A stretch of 64,000 nt of DNA from Bidens hawaiensis (Eukaryota; Streptophyta; Magnoliopsida; Asterales; Asteraceae): the NCBI GenBank assembly GCA_021521415.1, contig JAIQDT010005447.1:62001-126000 (forward strand). The letters run 5' to 3'. Both the position numbers and the translations under genes were made by a program. Of this stretch, positions 55,432 through 64,000 are shown one piece after another. Below the pieces are notes generated by a model that saw nothing but the letters and a program-made list of their open reading frames with translations, was not told the DNA's origin and searched no databases. How positions within the stretch are numbered: the first letter of the stretch is position 1; every line of letters begins with the position of its first letter.

Positions 55432-56282
55432 GATCTGCCCAAGACACATATTAGAGTTGATGTGGCGTACGTTATGATCCAAGTCGGGTCATACCCAATA
55501 ACAAGTTAGACAAACGCCACGATAATTATTATTAGATATGATCTAAGTAATAATAATCAATACTTATAATATTTGGAAATGAGTTTTCTAAATATTCTGC
55601 AGTAGTGTGTTAAGTAAATTATATGGATAATTTATGTATGAGAGAAATATTATTTATTTGGATATGTGATATTATGTTTAAAAGAATAATAACAAAACTG
55701 GAATTGGGTTTTTTGGGGGAAAAGCCCCATGTGGTCGGCCCCATCCCTCTCCCTCCCTCATCTTTTGTTTTGTTCCAAGACATGCATTAGTGTGGATTGG
55801 AAGATCACCTTTCTTGGTTGCATCAATCCATCTCTCTCTCTCACACACACATCTTTCTCTCTTCTTTTCTCTCCATTGGAGAAGAAGAAGAAGAAGAAGA
55901 AGAAGAAGAAGAAGAAGAAGAAGAAGAAGAAGAAGAAGAAGAAGAAGAAGAAGAAGAAGGTTGTTCTTGCATCAAGTGTAAGACCCTAGCATCTTGGGTG
56001 TTTGTCGATTAGCTCGTTGGGTATTCAAGCTTGAGGTTTCCTTCTTTGGAAGCTCGTCATTCAACCTCATTCATCCCTTTCGGTTTTCTGGACACCAAGG
56101 TATGTATGTTAACACCCTATGGTTGTGTTTTGATAGTTTGATAATCGTATATGGATCCTGGATTGGGTTTAACATAAACTGGTTTATGTGTAATTTTTAA
56201 CAAGATTTAAAACATATTTACCGCTTCGTTTTCCTTAATAAATGGTTATTTTGGACTATGATAATCTCGCTAAAACCCAACA
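55432..56282 (+). repeat. 3' LTR of copia-3
   Basis: Begins TATTGGAATCG, i.e. the canonical TG is mutated to TA, and ends AACCCAACA. It has an expanded GAA run (55880-55959) not present in the 5' LTR. Confidence 0.88.
55880..55959 (+). repeat. GAA trinucleotide microsatellite
   Basis: About 26 GAA/AAG units within the copia-3 3' LTR. Long open frames here are artefacts of the repeat. Confidence 0.9.
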
Positions 56283-57863
56283 GTAAGTGTATGCTATATT
56301 TGATATATGTGATAGATATGAATGATGTTACACCCCCTTCTAGGGCCTAGGAGTGCGACTCGTAAGTTTGGTATCGTGTTTGTAGATAAATCAGAGTTGC
56401 GTTTGTTTGCGGAAGACTTATAAGACTTTGAGGATCAAAAGTGTAACATTTATATATATTCAAAAGACGGGATTATAAACACCCGTTTAAGTTAACAAAA
56501 GATTATTTGTTTATAATTAAAACCCACCATTTAAGATATTAAGTTCACAAAAAGAATCCGAGCCATCGGATATCATAGTACTTCGTCATTTCCAAGCTCT
56601 AACTTTGTTCACCTGCAAAATGTAAGAAAATACGTCAGCAACGAATGCTGGTGAACACGCTGACTCAAAAATATTTCTTTTACTTTATTACCCCTTGAGA
56701 CTACGGCTGCCTCGGCCCAACGTGGCTTAGGAATAACAAAGTCAAATAACACATTATCAATATGAGCCTCTACACTAGGTCACCTCAGCAAACACCGCAG
56801 CGTTCGACTTAGTTAAGTACCCGTAAATATACACATAAGGTCGTACTCCCTGAAGGAGAGCGTCCTACGACCAAGGGTGGTTCAATCATGCCCATACATC
56901 GCATAGTACCACCTATGTAAGGATCCAGACATACGTATACCACAGCCTGAGGGCTAGGTTTATACCCTTTATTTATAACGGTTTTAGGAACACACAGTTC
57001 CTAGTAAACAATTTCAAATAACACGTTTGACTCATTTTTAAATAAGTAAAGGTTTGGGGGCGTATTCACCTTGCCTCTTTAGGATCGGCTTCACTCACCG
57101 TCCAAGGGTCTTTCCCTTTATTTGTCTCACACCTATAGTACGAGTATAAATATTTGTTAGTCGGATACACGATCCGGCTTAAGACCTTTAGTCTTATATC
57201 TCAATCCTCGATTGAACCTTTAGTTCAATTCTTGTTTACTTGAAAACCTTTAGTTTAAAAGTAAGTTTATAAACCTTTAGTTTATATAGAAACCCGACGT
57301 TTCTTCTTCTCCAAGAAACGTATTCTTTTTCTTTTATTCAATAAATAATAATTTCATAAATAATATTTACATATATACTTACACACATATATACGTATTC
57401 CACAATATTCATAATCAAACTTTTATTCATTTCTTTGTTATGTTTTCTATTCTTTTCTTTTATCGAGGTACCGAGTATATCCTCGACTTAAGGCTTAAGC
57501 CTTTAATATAATATTTCAATTATATTGAATTCGATGTTACTCCTAACCTTAAGTGGCGTATAGAAACCCTAGGGACACGAGCAGCACTCCAACGCCTGCT
57601 TTAATCTTCTCGACACGCAAATCGAGGAATGCCAAATATTCAACACTCGTTGACACGACTTTCGAGACTCCTTGCCATTAACAACACCTTCTTGGTATGT
57701 GGGTGGAGAGTGGTATAAATTCAAGGAAACGTCGTACACAAACAAGATTCGAGGCACGCTTATCGAGGAAATCGTTTATATGATTGTGTCGGGATTTTAG
57801 AGAGAGACTAGAGAGAAGTGAAGGCTGAGTTTGGGATGATGAAAATGAGCAGCCCTTGGCTTC

Positions 57864-57871
57864 TATTTATA
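57864..57871 (-). promoter_or_regulatory. TATA box of the gypsy-B LTR
   Basis: Minus strand TATAAATA, followed by leader-like sequence. It lies about 100-165 bp downstream (in sense) of the CACGTG cluster. Confidence 0.6.
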
Positions 57872-57968
57872 GAAAAAATTTTGGTCCCTTTCGCGATACG
57901 CGATAGGTTCCTCAGCAGACCTATCGCGTATCACGATATAGGTCTACTGACTCACAACATAGACCTGC

Positions 57969-58033
57969 CACGTGTTGACACGTGGCAGCAGTGTTGCCAC
58001 GTGGTGACACGTGGCGATAACCAGTGCCACGTG
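57969..58033 (-). promoter_or_regulatory. Five CACGTG (G-box) elements in 65 bp
   Basis: CACGTG at 57969, 57979, 57998, 58008 and 58028, mostly in the GCCACGTGGC context. The first four form two pairs 10 bp apart, start to start. Palindromic TCGCGATACGCGA-type words lie on both sides (about 57890-57935 and 58063-58115). G-boxes bind bZIP and bHLH factors in plants; activity here is inferred. Confidence 0.75.
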
Positions 58034-58264
58034 GCACACATGTCACGTTGTTTCAGGTACCCCATCGCGATACGCGATGGGGCTCTCCTCTGACTCATCG
58101 CGTAGCGCGATGGGTCAGGAAATCAGAATTTTCATTTTAAACATTCAACTTTAGAATTTGGCAATTTTAGTCCGTAGACTTTGGAAAGTTGATACTTTGA
58201 ACTCGAAATTTTCACCTTGTTACATCCTCCCCACCTTGAAACAAATCTCGTCCTCGAGATTTCT

Positions 58265-60870
58265 TTACTCGAACAAGCGGGGGTATTTCTTTCTCATTTC
58301 CGATTCGATTTCCCAAGTATATTCGAGCCCTCTACGCGAGTCCCATTTAACTTTCACAATTTTCAAAGTTCTTTTCTTTAACTTCTTTGTTTTCGAATCT
58401 TCATTTTGTATTGGACGTTCTATGAATTTTAAGTTCTCATTTATTTCATCGTCTTTTAATGGCATAACCAATGATTCATCGGTCAAACATTTACGCAGAT
58501 TCGAAACATGGAATACGTCATGTATCCCTTGCATTTCCTCAGGCAGTCGCAATCGGTATGCAAATGTGCCTATCCGTTCGAGCACCTCAAAGGGTCCAAC
58601 GAATCGAGAACTCAATTTTCCTTTCTTTCCGAAGCGAACAACGGCCTTCCAAGGATAGACTTTCAATAACACTTTGTCACCGACATTGAACTCTAACGAC
58701 TTACGACGGACATCGGCGTAACTCCTTTGGCGATCACGTGCCGTCTTAAGTCGTTCTCGGATTTGAATGACTTTGTCGGTTGTGTCTTGGACTATCTCGG
58801 GTCCAGACAATTGACTGTCTCCGGTTTCAGATCAACACACGAGCGTTCTACACTTTCTTCCATACAACGCCTCGAACGGTGCGGTTTGAATACTTGCGTG
58901 ATAACTATTATTATACGAGAATTCCATTAGGGGTAAGTGGTCATCCCAACTTCCACCTAGATCGATCACACAAGCGTGGTGCATATCCTCCAACGTTTGA
59001 ATCGTCCTTTCGCTTTGCCCATCGGATTGTGGATGATAAGCAGTGCTAAGGTTTAACTTTGTACCGAGAGCTTGTTGGAAGCTTTTCCAGAAATGAGACG
59101 TAAAACGACTGTCTCGATCAGATTTTATATACAGCGGTATTCCATGCAAAGCAACGATGTTGTTTACATAAATACGTGCTAATCTATCCATAGAGTACGA
59201 CTCATTGATGGGAATGAAGTGTGCAGATTTGGTCAATTGATCCACAACTACCCAAGTAGCATTATGTTGTCAAGTCGTCTTCGGGAGTTTTGTAATAAAG
59301 TCCATAGTAATCAACTCCCACTTCCATAAAGGAAGTTCGGGTTGCTGTAACAATCCCGAAGGCCTTTGGTGTTCAGCCTTGACTTTCAAATAAGTCAAAC
59401 ATTTCGCAACATACGAAGAGACATCTCTTTTCATCCCAATCCACCAATAGTTCACCTTTAGGTTGTGGTACATCTTATCACTTCCGGGATGCATCATGTA
59501 TTTCGACTTGTGTGCTTCATTCAAGATTTTCTCACGCAAACCTCCAACGATTGGTACCAAAATCCTATTACCGAGTCATAGGATACCATCGTTACCTTTG
59601 ACTAGCGAGTCAATGGTGCCATTGCATTTTTCATCATAGATTTGATTTTCATTGATTGCTTTCGTTTGCGCGGATTTGATTTGCTCAAAGAGATCAATTT
59701 GAAGTTCTAGGTGCAAAGCTCAAACCCTTTTGGGTTTTTCATGCTCTTTACGACTTAAGGCATCGGCCACAACATTAGCCTTGCCTTCATGATACACAAT
59801 CTCACACTCGTAGTCATTAAAAGTCTCCATCCATCGTCGTTGGCGCATGTTGAGCTCTTTTTGATCAAAGATGTGTTTCAAGCTTTTGTAATCAGTGTAC
59901 ACAGTAAATCGTACTCCATAGAGATAGTGCCTCCAAATCTTAAGTGCAAAGATTATGGCGCCTAACTCTAGATCGTGAGTCGTGTAATTCTTTTCGTGTA
60001 CTTTCAATTGACAAGAGGCGTAAGAGATTACCTTCTTTCGTTGCATTAGTACGCATCCCAAACCAGAATGAGACGCGTCACTAAAGACTACAAAATCCTC
60101 AGTACCTTCTGGCAAAGCCAAGATAGGTGCTTGGGTGAGTTTTTGTTTAGGTATATCGAACGCCTCTTGTTGCTTCGTTCCCCATTCATACTTGATATTT
60201 TTATGAGTTAACGAGGTTAAGGGAACGGCGATTCTTGAGAAATTTTCGATGAACCTACGGTAGTAGCCGGCCAATCCTAAGAAACTTCGGATCTCAGTTG
60301 GCGACTTCGGGATCTCCCACTTAGAGATAGCTTCAATCTTAGCGGGGTCCACTTGAATACCGTTTACATTAATGATGTGACCAAGAAATTGCACTTCGTG
60401 CAACCAGAACTCGCACTTTGAGAAGTTGGCGTACAACTTCTCGGTTCTAAGAATTTCAAGCAAAGTACGAAGTTGAATTTCATGATTGGCCTTAGACTTA
60501 GAGTAAATGAGTATGTCGTCGATGAATACGATAACAAATTTATCTAAGTAAGGCTTGCAAATACGGTTCATCATATCCATGAACGCGGCCGGAGAATTAG
60601 TAAGTCCAAACGGCATAACCATGAACTCATAATGTCCATACCTTGTTTGGAACGCAGTCTTTGGAATATCTTCTGATTGGACTTTAAGTTGGTGATAGCC
60701 GGAACGAAGATCGATTTTTGAAAAGAAGCTAGCACCTTTAAGTTAATCAAAAAGGTCATCGATACGAGGAAGTGGATATCGGTTTTTGATTGTAACTTTG
60801 TTTAACGCACGATAGTCGATACACATTCTCATGGAACCGTCTTTCTTCTTGACGAATAGAATGGATTCTC
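58265..60870 (-). pseudogene. Gypsy-B pol: RT, RNase H, integrase, chromodomain-like end
   Basis: Reading from the right: FVKKKDGS and [10 protein letters not shown] (about 60780-60850), [22 protein letters not shown] (catalytic RT site, about 60515), RNase H with [10 protein letters not shown] and [10 protein letters not shown]; then the integrase zinc region [25 protein letters not shown] (first Asp), [13 protein letters not shown] (second Asp), [15 protein letters not shown] (Glu), the [10 protein letters not shown] region and a C-terminal chromodomain-like segment. Stops: TAA at about 60738-60740, TGA near 59718, 59578 and 59267. A frameshift or rearrangement at about 60870 separates RT from protease, and another lies near 58810-58832. 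Confidence 0.88.
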
Positions 60871-62766
60871 ATGAATCCTTTCTCCAAAAGTTCGTCGGAG
60901 CAGTACCGGGAATTAAGCGATATGGAGCTTTGGCGATCGGAGCAGTACCGGGAATTAAATCGATCTTAAATTCTACTTCGCGGTCGGGAGGAATACCAGA
61001 GAGTTCATCAGGAAAAACGTCAGAAAATTCAGAAACGATAGGAATGTCTTTGATTTCTTTTAGCTTAGATTCTTCAGTGACGTAGGCCATGAATGCGAGG
61101 CATCCTTGATTTAAGCATTTGTTAGCCCTAATCATAGATATTATACTAACTTGGCCAGCGTCTTTGTCCTCTTCAATTCGAATCGTTCGTTTATCGGGGG
61201 CTTGAAGTTCAACAGTTTTATTATTGCAGATGATACGATCTTGGTTATCAGATAACCAATCCATACCAAGTACAATATCAAAACCAGCCAATCTCATGGG
61301 TAACAAACAAATAGGTAATAAATAACCAGCTAGAAGGATTTTTCCGTTTTCAAGGGCTTTGGAGATCTTAACAATTTCACCGCTAGCAGTATCGACGCTT
61401 AGAGTTTTATCTAATTTAGTTAATGGTTCATTTAATAGACTACAGAAACTATAATCTATAAAACTCAAATTGGCACCCGAATCGAATAAAACTCTAGCAT
61501 AGGTGTCATTGACTAGAAACGTACCGGTGATGGTTTCCGGCAAGTCGGCGGCCCTTTTTGTGTCGAGTACGAAGACTCGAGCGTTTCCCTTTTTGTCCTT
61601 GCCACTACCACCCGCACCACCAGCAGAAGGCTTGTTCTTTGGGCATTCAAAACTCAGATGGCCCATTTTCTTGCAGTTAAAGCAAGTCATCCTCTTCTTC
61701 CCGCAATCCTCATAATCATGACCTTTGCGATTGCATGATTCACACACCTTAGGAGGTGGGGCAAAGTTGCAACATCCCTTGTGATACCTCCTACAAGTCT
61801 TGCATTGTCGGGCGTTTGAATTAAATCGGCTTTGGTTCACGCCCTTACCCTTGAATCGATTATTCCCTCCACTTGTCCTTCCTTGAGTTGTTGGTGTCGT
61901 AACCTTCTTTTCTTCTTCTTTGTTACGAACCATGCCGCCCATTAAATAACCGGCCAACTCCATTGCAGAGTCAGCGGTTTGTAGTAGGTGAGACCTTACC
62001 ATGTCGCGGATTTCCCGCGGAAGTCCCCAAATATATCTCGTAACTTTGCTGGATTGCGGGTGGACCAGCTGGGGAACAAGGCGACAATACTCATGGAACT
62101 TAGTAGTATATTCGCGGAGGTTTGTCCCAATGACCTTAAGATTCAAAAATTTCGTTTGAATCTGATCAGCCTCATGCATGGAACAGAATTTAGCCATCAA
62201 CAAGGCTTTAAAATCTTCCCAACTCAAAACGTACATAACATCTCTTCCCTTGCTCATCAACAGAGCATTCCACCATTCCAACACTTCACCCTTGAACATA
62301 AGGGCTGAATACTGAATTTTCTCAACCTCAGAACACTTACTTGTGATTACGATTGTTTCCATCTCCTCGAGCCACCTCACGGTTGAAATGGCTCCCTTGT
62401 CACCATGGAACTCTTTTGGTCCATAGTACTTGAAATCTTTAAACGAACAACCTCTTATATTGAGTTTCTTGAACTCATGTCTAACTCTGCCGTCAGCGTT
62501 AGACTCATACACACTCTCTTCAACTCGAGAGGGATTAGGATGGGATTTAATGGGTTTAGAAGGATTAACAGATCGAGAATTTCGAGATTGCCTAGAATGA
62601 GATCTATTCATAGATTCTTCTCTCACGGCATCTTTTATCATCTTTTGAATCTTATTCATGTATTTCTGGGAATTTCTTCCTCTCGCTCGTTTTCGGGGCC
62701 TCTCCCCTTGTCTTTAATTTCTTTCTCTTTACGAGCATTCTCGTTATTATTGCTTTGTTCAGACAT
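60869..62766 (-). pseudogene. Gypsy-B gag and protease
   Basis: 596 codons are open from 62659. The likely true start is the methionine at 62766 (MSEQSNNNENARKEKE), whose frame shifts by one base near 62665 into the long frame. The capsid domain (VRWLEEMETI, LEWWNAL, FLNLKV) is followed by Cys/His knuckles CESCNRKGHDYEDC and CFNCKKMGHLSFEC, then the protease (LFDSGANLSFI, catalytic DSG; VLGMDWLS). The end is abnormal: LIPGTAP appears twice around KAPYR, and the RT start is lost. Confidence 0.85.
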
Positions 62767-62860
62767 CTTTTCTTTTATAAATTTTAGTCTGAAAATTTTA
62801 GCAACATTTCTTTTATTAAACAAACTTTTTATTTATTACACATTAATATATATATCCCAA

Positions 62861-62923
<63 letters not shown>

Positions 62924-63044
62924 ACACATATATATATTGTTTTCACGATATATATAGTTGGTCCTATCATTACATAAGAACGTTTCATACGTTCTTTTTA
63001 TTTATACACAAATCATACAACACCATTTTACACATAGGTTCTTC
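62767..63044. other. AT-rich gap with TA microsatellite
   Basis: TA repeat at about 62864-62920, then AT-rich sequence between gypsy-B gag and the acidic ORF. No primer site or LTR edge is visible here, so the gag leader continues to the right. Confidence 0.5.
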
Positions 63045-63975
63045 ACATCATACACCACCGTCTCCAGTCCTTTAAGAATTTCTTCACAACCTTCGTGAGT
63101 TTGTTGCATTTACGAAGGAGTGCTTTTCCAAATTTCTTCTTTTCCTTCTCTTTCTCATCTACCTTCTTCCTCTAGTCGTCGGTCTCATGCAATGCACGAT
63201 CCAGATGTTCCTCGTACGACTGCGGGACTATGTTGGGATATCCGTACTGCGGAGGTGGGTCGCGATAATCCAGACTTACCATCTCATAATGGTTCCGCGG
63301 TTCAGGATATGGCACATAAGTCTGATCAGATGCAAGGTAGAGGTAGGTCTTGGCAGCTTGATTCTGCTCGCGAATTTCATTGGCTTGTTCTTGAATAGAG
63401 GGAATCCTCCCTTGAAATGACAGGAAGCTTGACGAAGCTTGATTCCTTAGTTGCTCCAAATATTGGACATACGGGTCGACGGAACCGTAGCTTGTCATCT
63501 CGTTCGGGTTCTCGGGATGCTCTTCTTCCATTTCTTCCTCGGACTCCTCCACAGGGTCCTCATCATTTTATTCGGGATCTTCTTCCTCATGGGGCTCCTC
63601 CTCTTCAGTGGGTTCTTCTTCCTCCGGTTCTTCTTCCTCTGATTCATCTTCCTCCATTGGTTGTACAGTTTCCTTCTCCATTGAGGGCATCTTGATTGTT
63701 TCGTAGGGCATTATTACCCTCATTTTTGGCTTGCGGGACGACCCTTCATTATTCCTTGGTTGGGAGCTAACTTCATTCATGGTGGAGCTTCCGGTAAACC
63801 ATCGACATGGGTTGGAATGACACTGCATCCAATCGGAGGATGGGCTTCGTGGTTCTTCCTTGATAGGTAAGTTTGACAGAAAGGCATATGACGGATGTGG
63901 ATTTGGCGGTACATAACCAGTTGGGAAATATTGTGGTACCTCCGTGGGTTGATGTTGAGTCAAGAAATTGATCAA
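63045..63975 (-). pseudogene. Acidic Pro/Glu-rich ORF of unknown family upstream of gypsy-B gag
   Basis: One minus frame from 63975 runs about 310 codons with stops only at about 63564 (TAA) and 63169 (TAG). The N-terminal part is Pro/Ser-rich (YVPPNPHPSYAFLSNLP), followed by a nearly pure Glu block (EEEEPEEEEPTEEEEPHEEE), a Gln/Tyr-rich middle and a basic end (KEKEKKKFGKALLRKCNKL). No domain is recognised. It has the same orientation as gypsy-B and lies in its 5' region, so it may be an extra ORF of that element or the relic of another. An alternative frame near 63997 suggests a further frameshift. Confidence 0.45.
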
Positions 63976-64000
63976 AAGGGGGAGATTGTTGAGTCAAAGA
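63975..64000 (+). promoter_or_regulatory. Possible polypurine tract and LTR start at the window edge
   Basis: AAAAGGGGGAGATTGTTGAG on the plus strand looks like a copia polypurine tract followed by an LTR starting TGTTGAG. The edge prevents a check. It may be coincidence, as the minus strand here also reads as coding. Confidence 0.3.

Larger units (their letters stand above)
39072..56282 (+). mobile_element. Copia-3: Ty1/copia retrotransposon containing copia-4
   Basis: LTRs 39072-39879 and 55432-56282, bracketed by GTAAG (39067-39071 and 56283-56287). Gag-pol runs 41594-43836, is interrupted by copia-4 and its AGGAG duplication, and resumes at 52893 to a stop at 54589. Removing 43842-52892 joins ...MEGTEKTVELEE directly to DREPQADTRLVD, as seen uninterrupted in copia-4 itself. 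Confidence 0.92.
56326..58224 (-). repeat. 3' LTR of gypsy-B (1.9 kb)
   Basis: Plus strand TGTTACACCCCC to CACCTTGTTACA. The minus-strand sense begins TGTAACAAGG right after the polypurine tract sense GGTGGGGAGGA (about 58225-58237). It contains a promoter-like block near its U3 end. Confidence 0.85.
56326..64000 (-). mobile_element. Gypsy-B: chromodomain Ty3/gypsy element (Tekay/Del-like), 5' end outside the window
   Basis: Minus strand. 3' LTR 56326-58224, polypurine tract, then integrase with C-terminal chromodomain-like end, RNase H, RT, protease and gag. RT before integrase is diagnostic of gypsy; the chromodomain-like C-terminus with NLRKCL and a final KYPRLF suits the Tekay/Del chromoviruses. 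The 5' LTR lies right of 64000. The left flank aatga (56321-56325) would be one copy of the target duplication. Confidence 0.88.

Noticed and set aside
55729..56012. Open frames with long Lys, Arg or Glu runs
   Set aside because: Three frames of one GAA repeat in the copia-3 LTR; no evidence of a protein.
63417..63695. Plus-strand Pro/Leu-rich open frame
   Set aside because: It is antisense to the Glu-rich minus-strand ORF; its composition is a by-product of the opposite strand.

Overview
This is nuclear DNA from a flowering plant. The case rests on element types: plant Ty1/copia and Ty3/gypsy families, a plant-type CACTA transposase (transposase-associated, Transposase_21, DUF4218 and DUF4216 parts), GRF zinc-finger and Ulp1 genes with GT-AG introns, tRNA-iMet type primer sites, and AT-rich spacers. 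A composite-family (Asteraceae-like) genome is plausible from family resemblance recalled from memory, not proven. Nearly the whole window is transposable elements, several layers deep. I see no clear ordinary single-copy host gene, rRNA or functional tRNA.

Layout. 1-5111: minus-strand copia element (copia-1) cut by the left edge. 5112-9228: AT-rich spacer holding a non-autonomous hAT-like element (6721-7696) and a Mutator-like element with long inverted repeats (8020-9160). 9229-21130: plus-strand copia element (copia-2) bounded by the direct repeat GGAGA. It has been hit three times: a TIR element in its 5' LTR (9416-10038), a gag-only gypsy-type element with 2.07-kb LTRs in its integrase (12026-18900), and a small repeat-rich element in its RNase H (about 19946-20632). 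21140-22140: decayed RRM-type LINE ORF1 remnant.

22498 to about 33.8 kb: a large CACTA element. It has a CACTA terminus with GCCACA/TGTGGC subterminal repeats and three exact-period 149-bp repeats, a PB1-like ORF, the minus-strand transposase, a two-exon GRF zinc-finger gene, a divergent pair of small coiled-coil genes and an Ulp1-type protease gene. A paired site AGCGT-N6-AGCGT occurs eight times in this segment, mostly next to passenger genes, and I noticed it nowhere else in the window. This is the best candidate here for an undescribed system: a transposon-borne set of genes sharing one operator-like site.

34.0-36.5 kb: a 425-codon ORF of unknown family followed by a polypurine tract, an LTR and a primer-like site. 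36.6-37.1 kb: Athila-like gag fragment. 37112-39071 (resuming at 56283): a gypsy-type LTR containing an array of about 35 TCG-N2-TACA words. It is split by copia-3 (39072-56282, direct repeat GTAAG), which is itself split by an opposite-strand member of the same family, copia-4 (43842-52887, direct repeat AGGAG). Copia-4 carries a 5'-truncated LINE with a 17-bp target duplication. 56326-64000: minus-strand chromodomain gypsy element (Tekay/Del-like) whose 3' LTR has five CACGTG boxes upstream of a TATA box. Its gag-pol carries several C-to-T nonsense changes, and an acidic ORF of unknown family lies upstream of its gag.

Almost all pol genes are broken by stops or frameshifts. The reading frames that look most nearly intact are the GRF gene, the two small divergent genes and the PB1-like ORF, all inside the CACTA segment.
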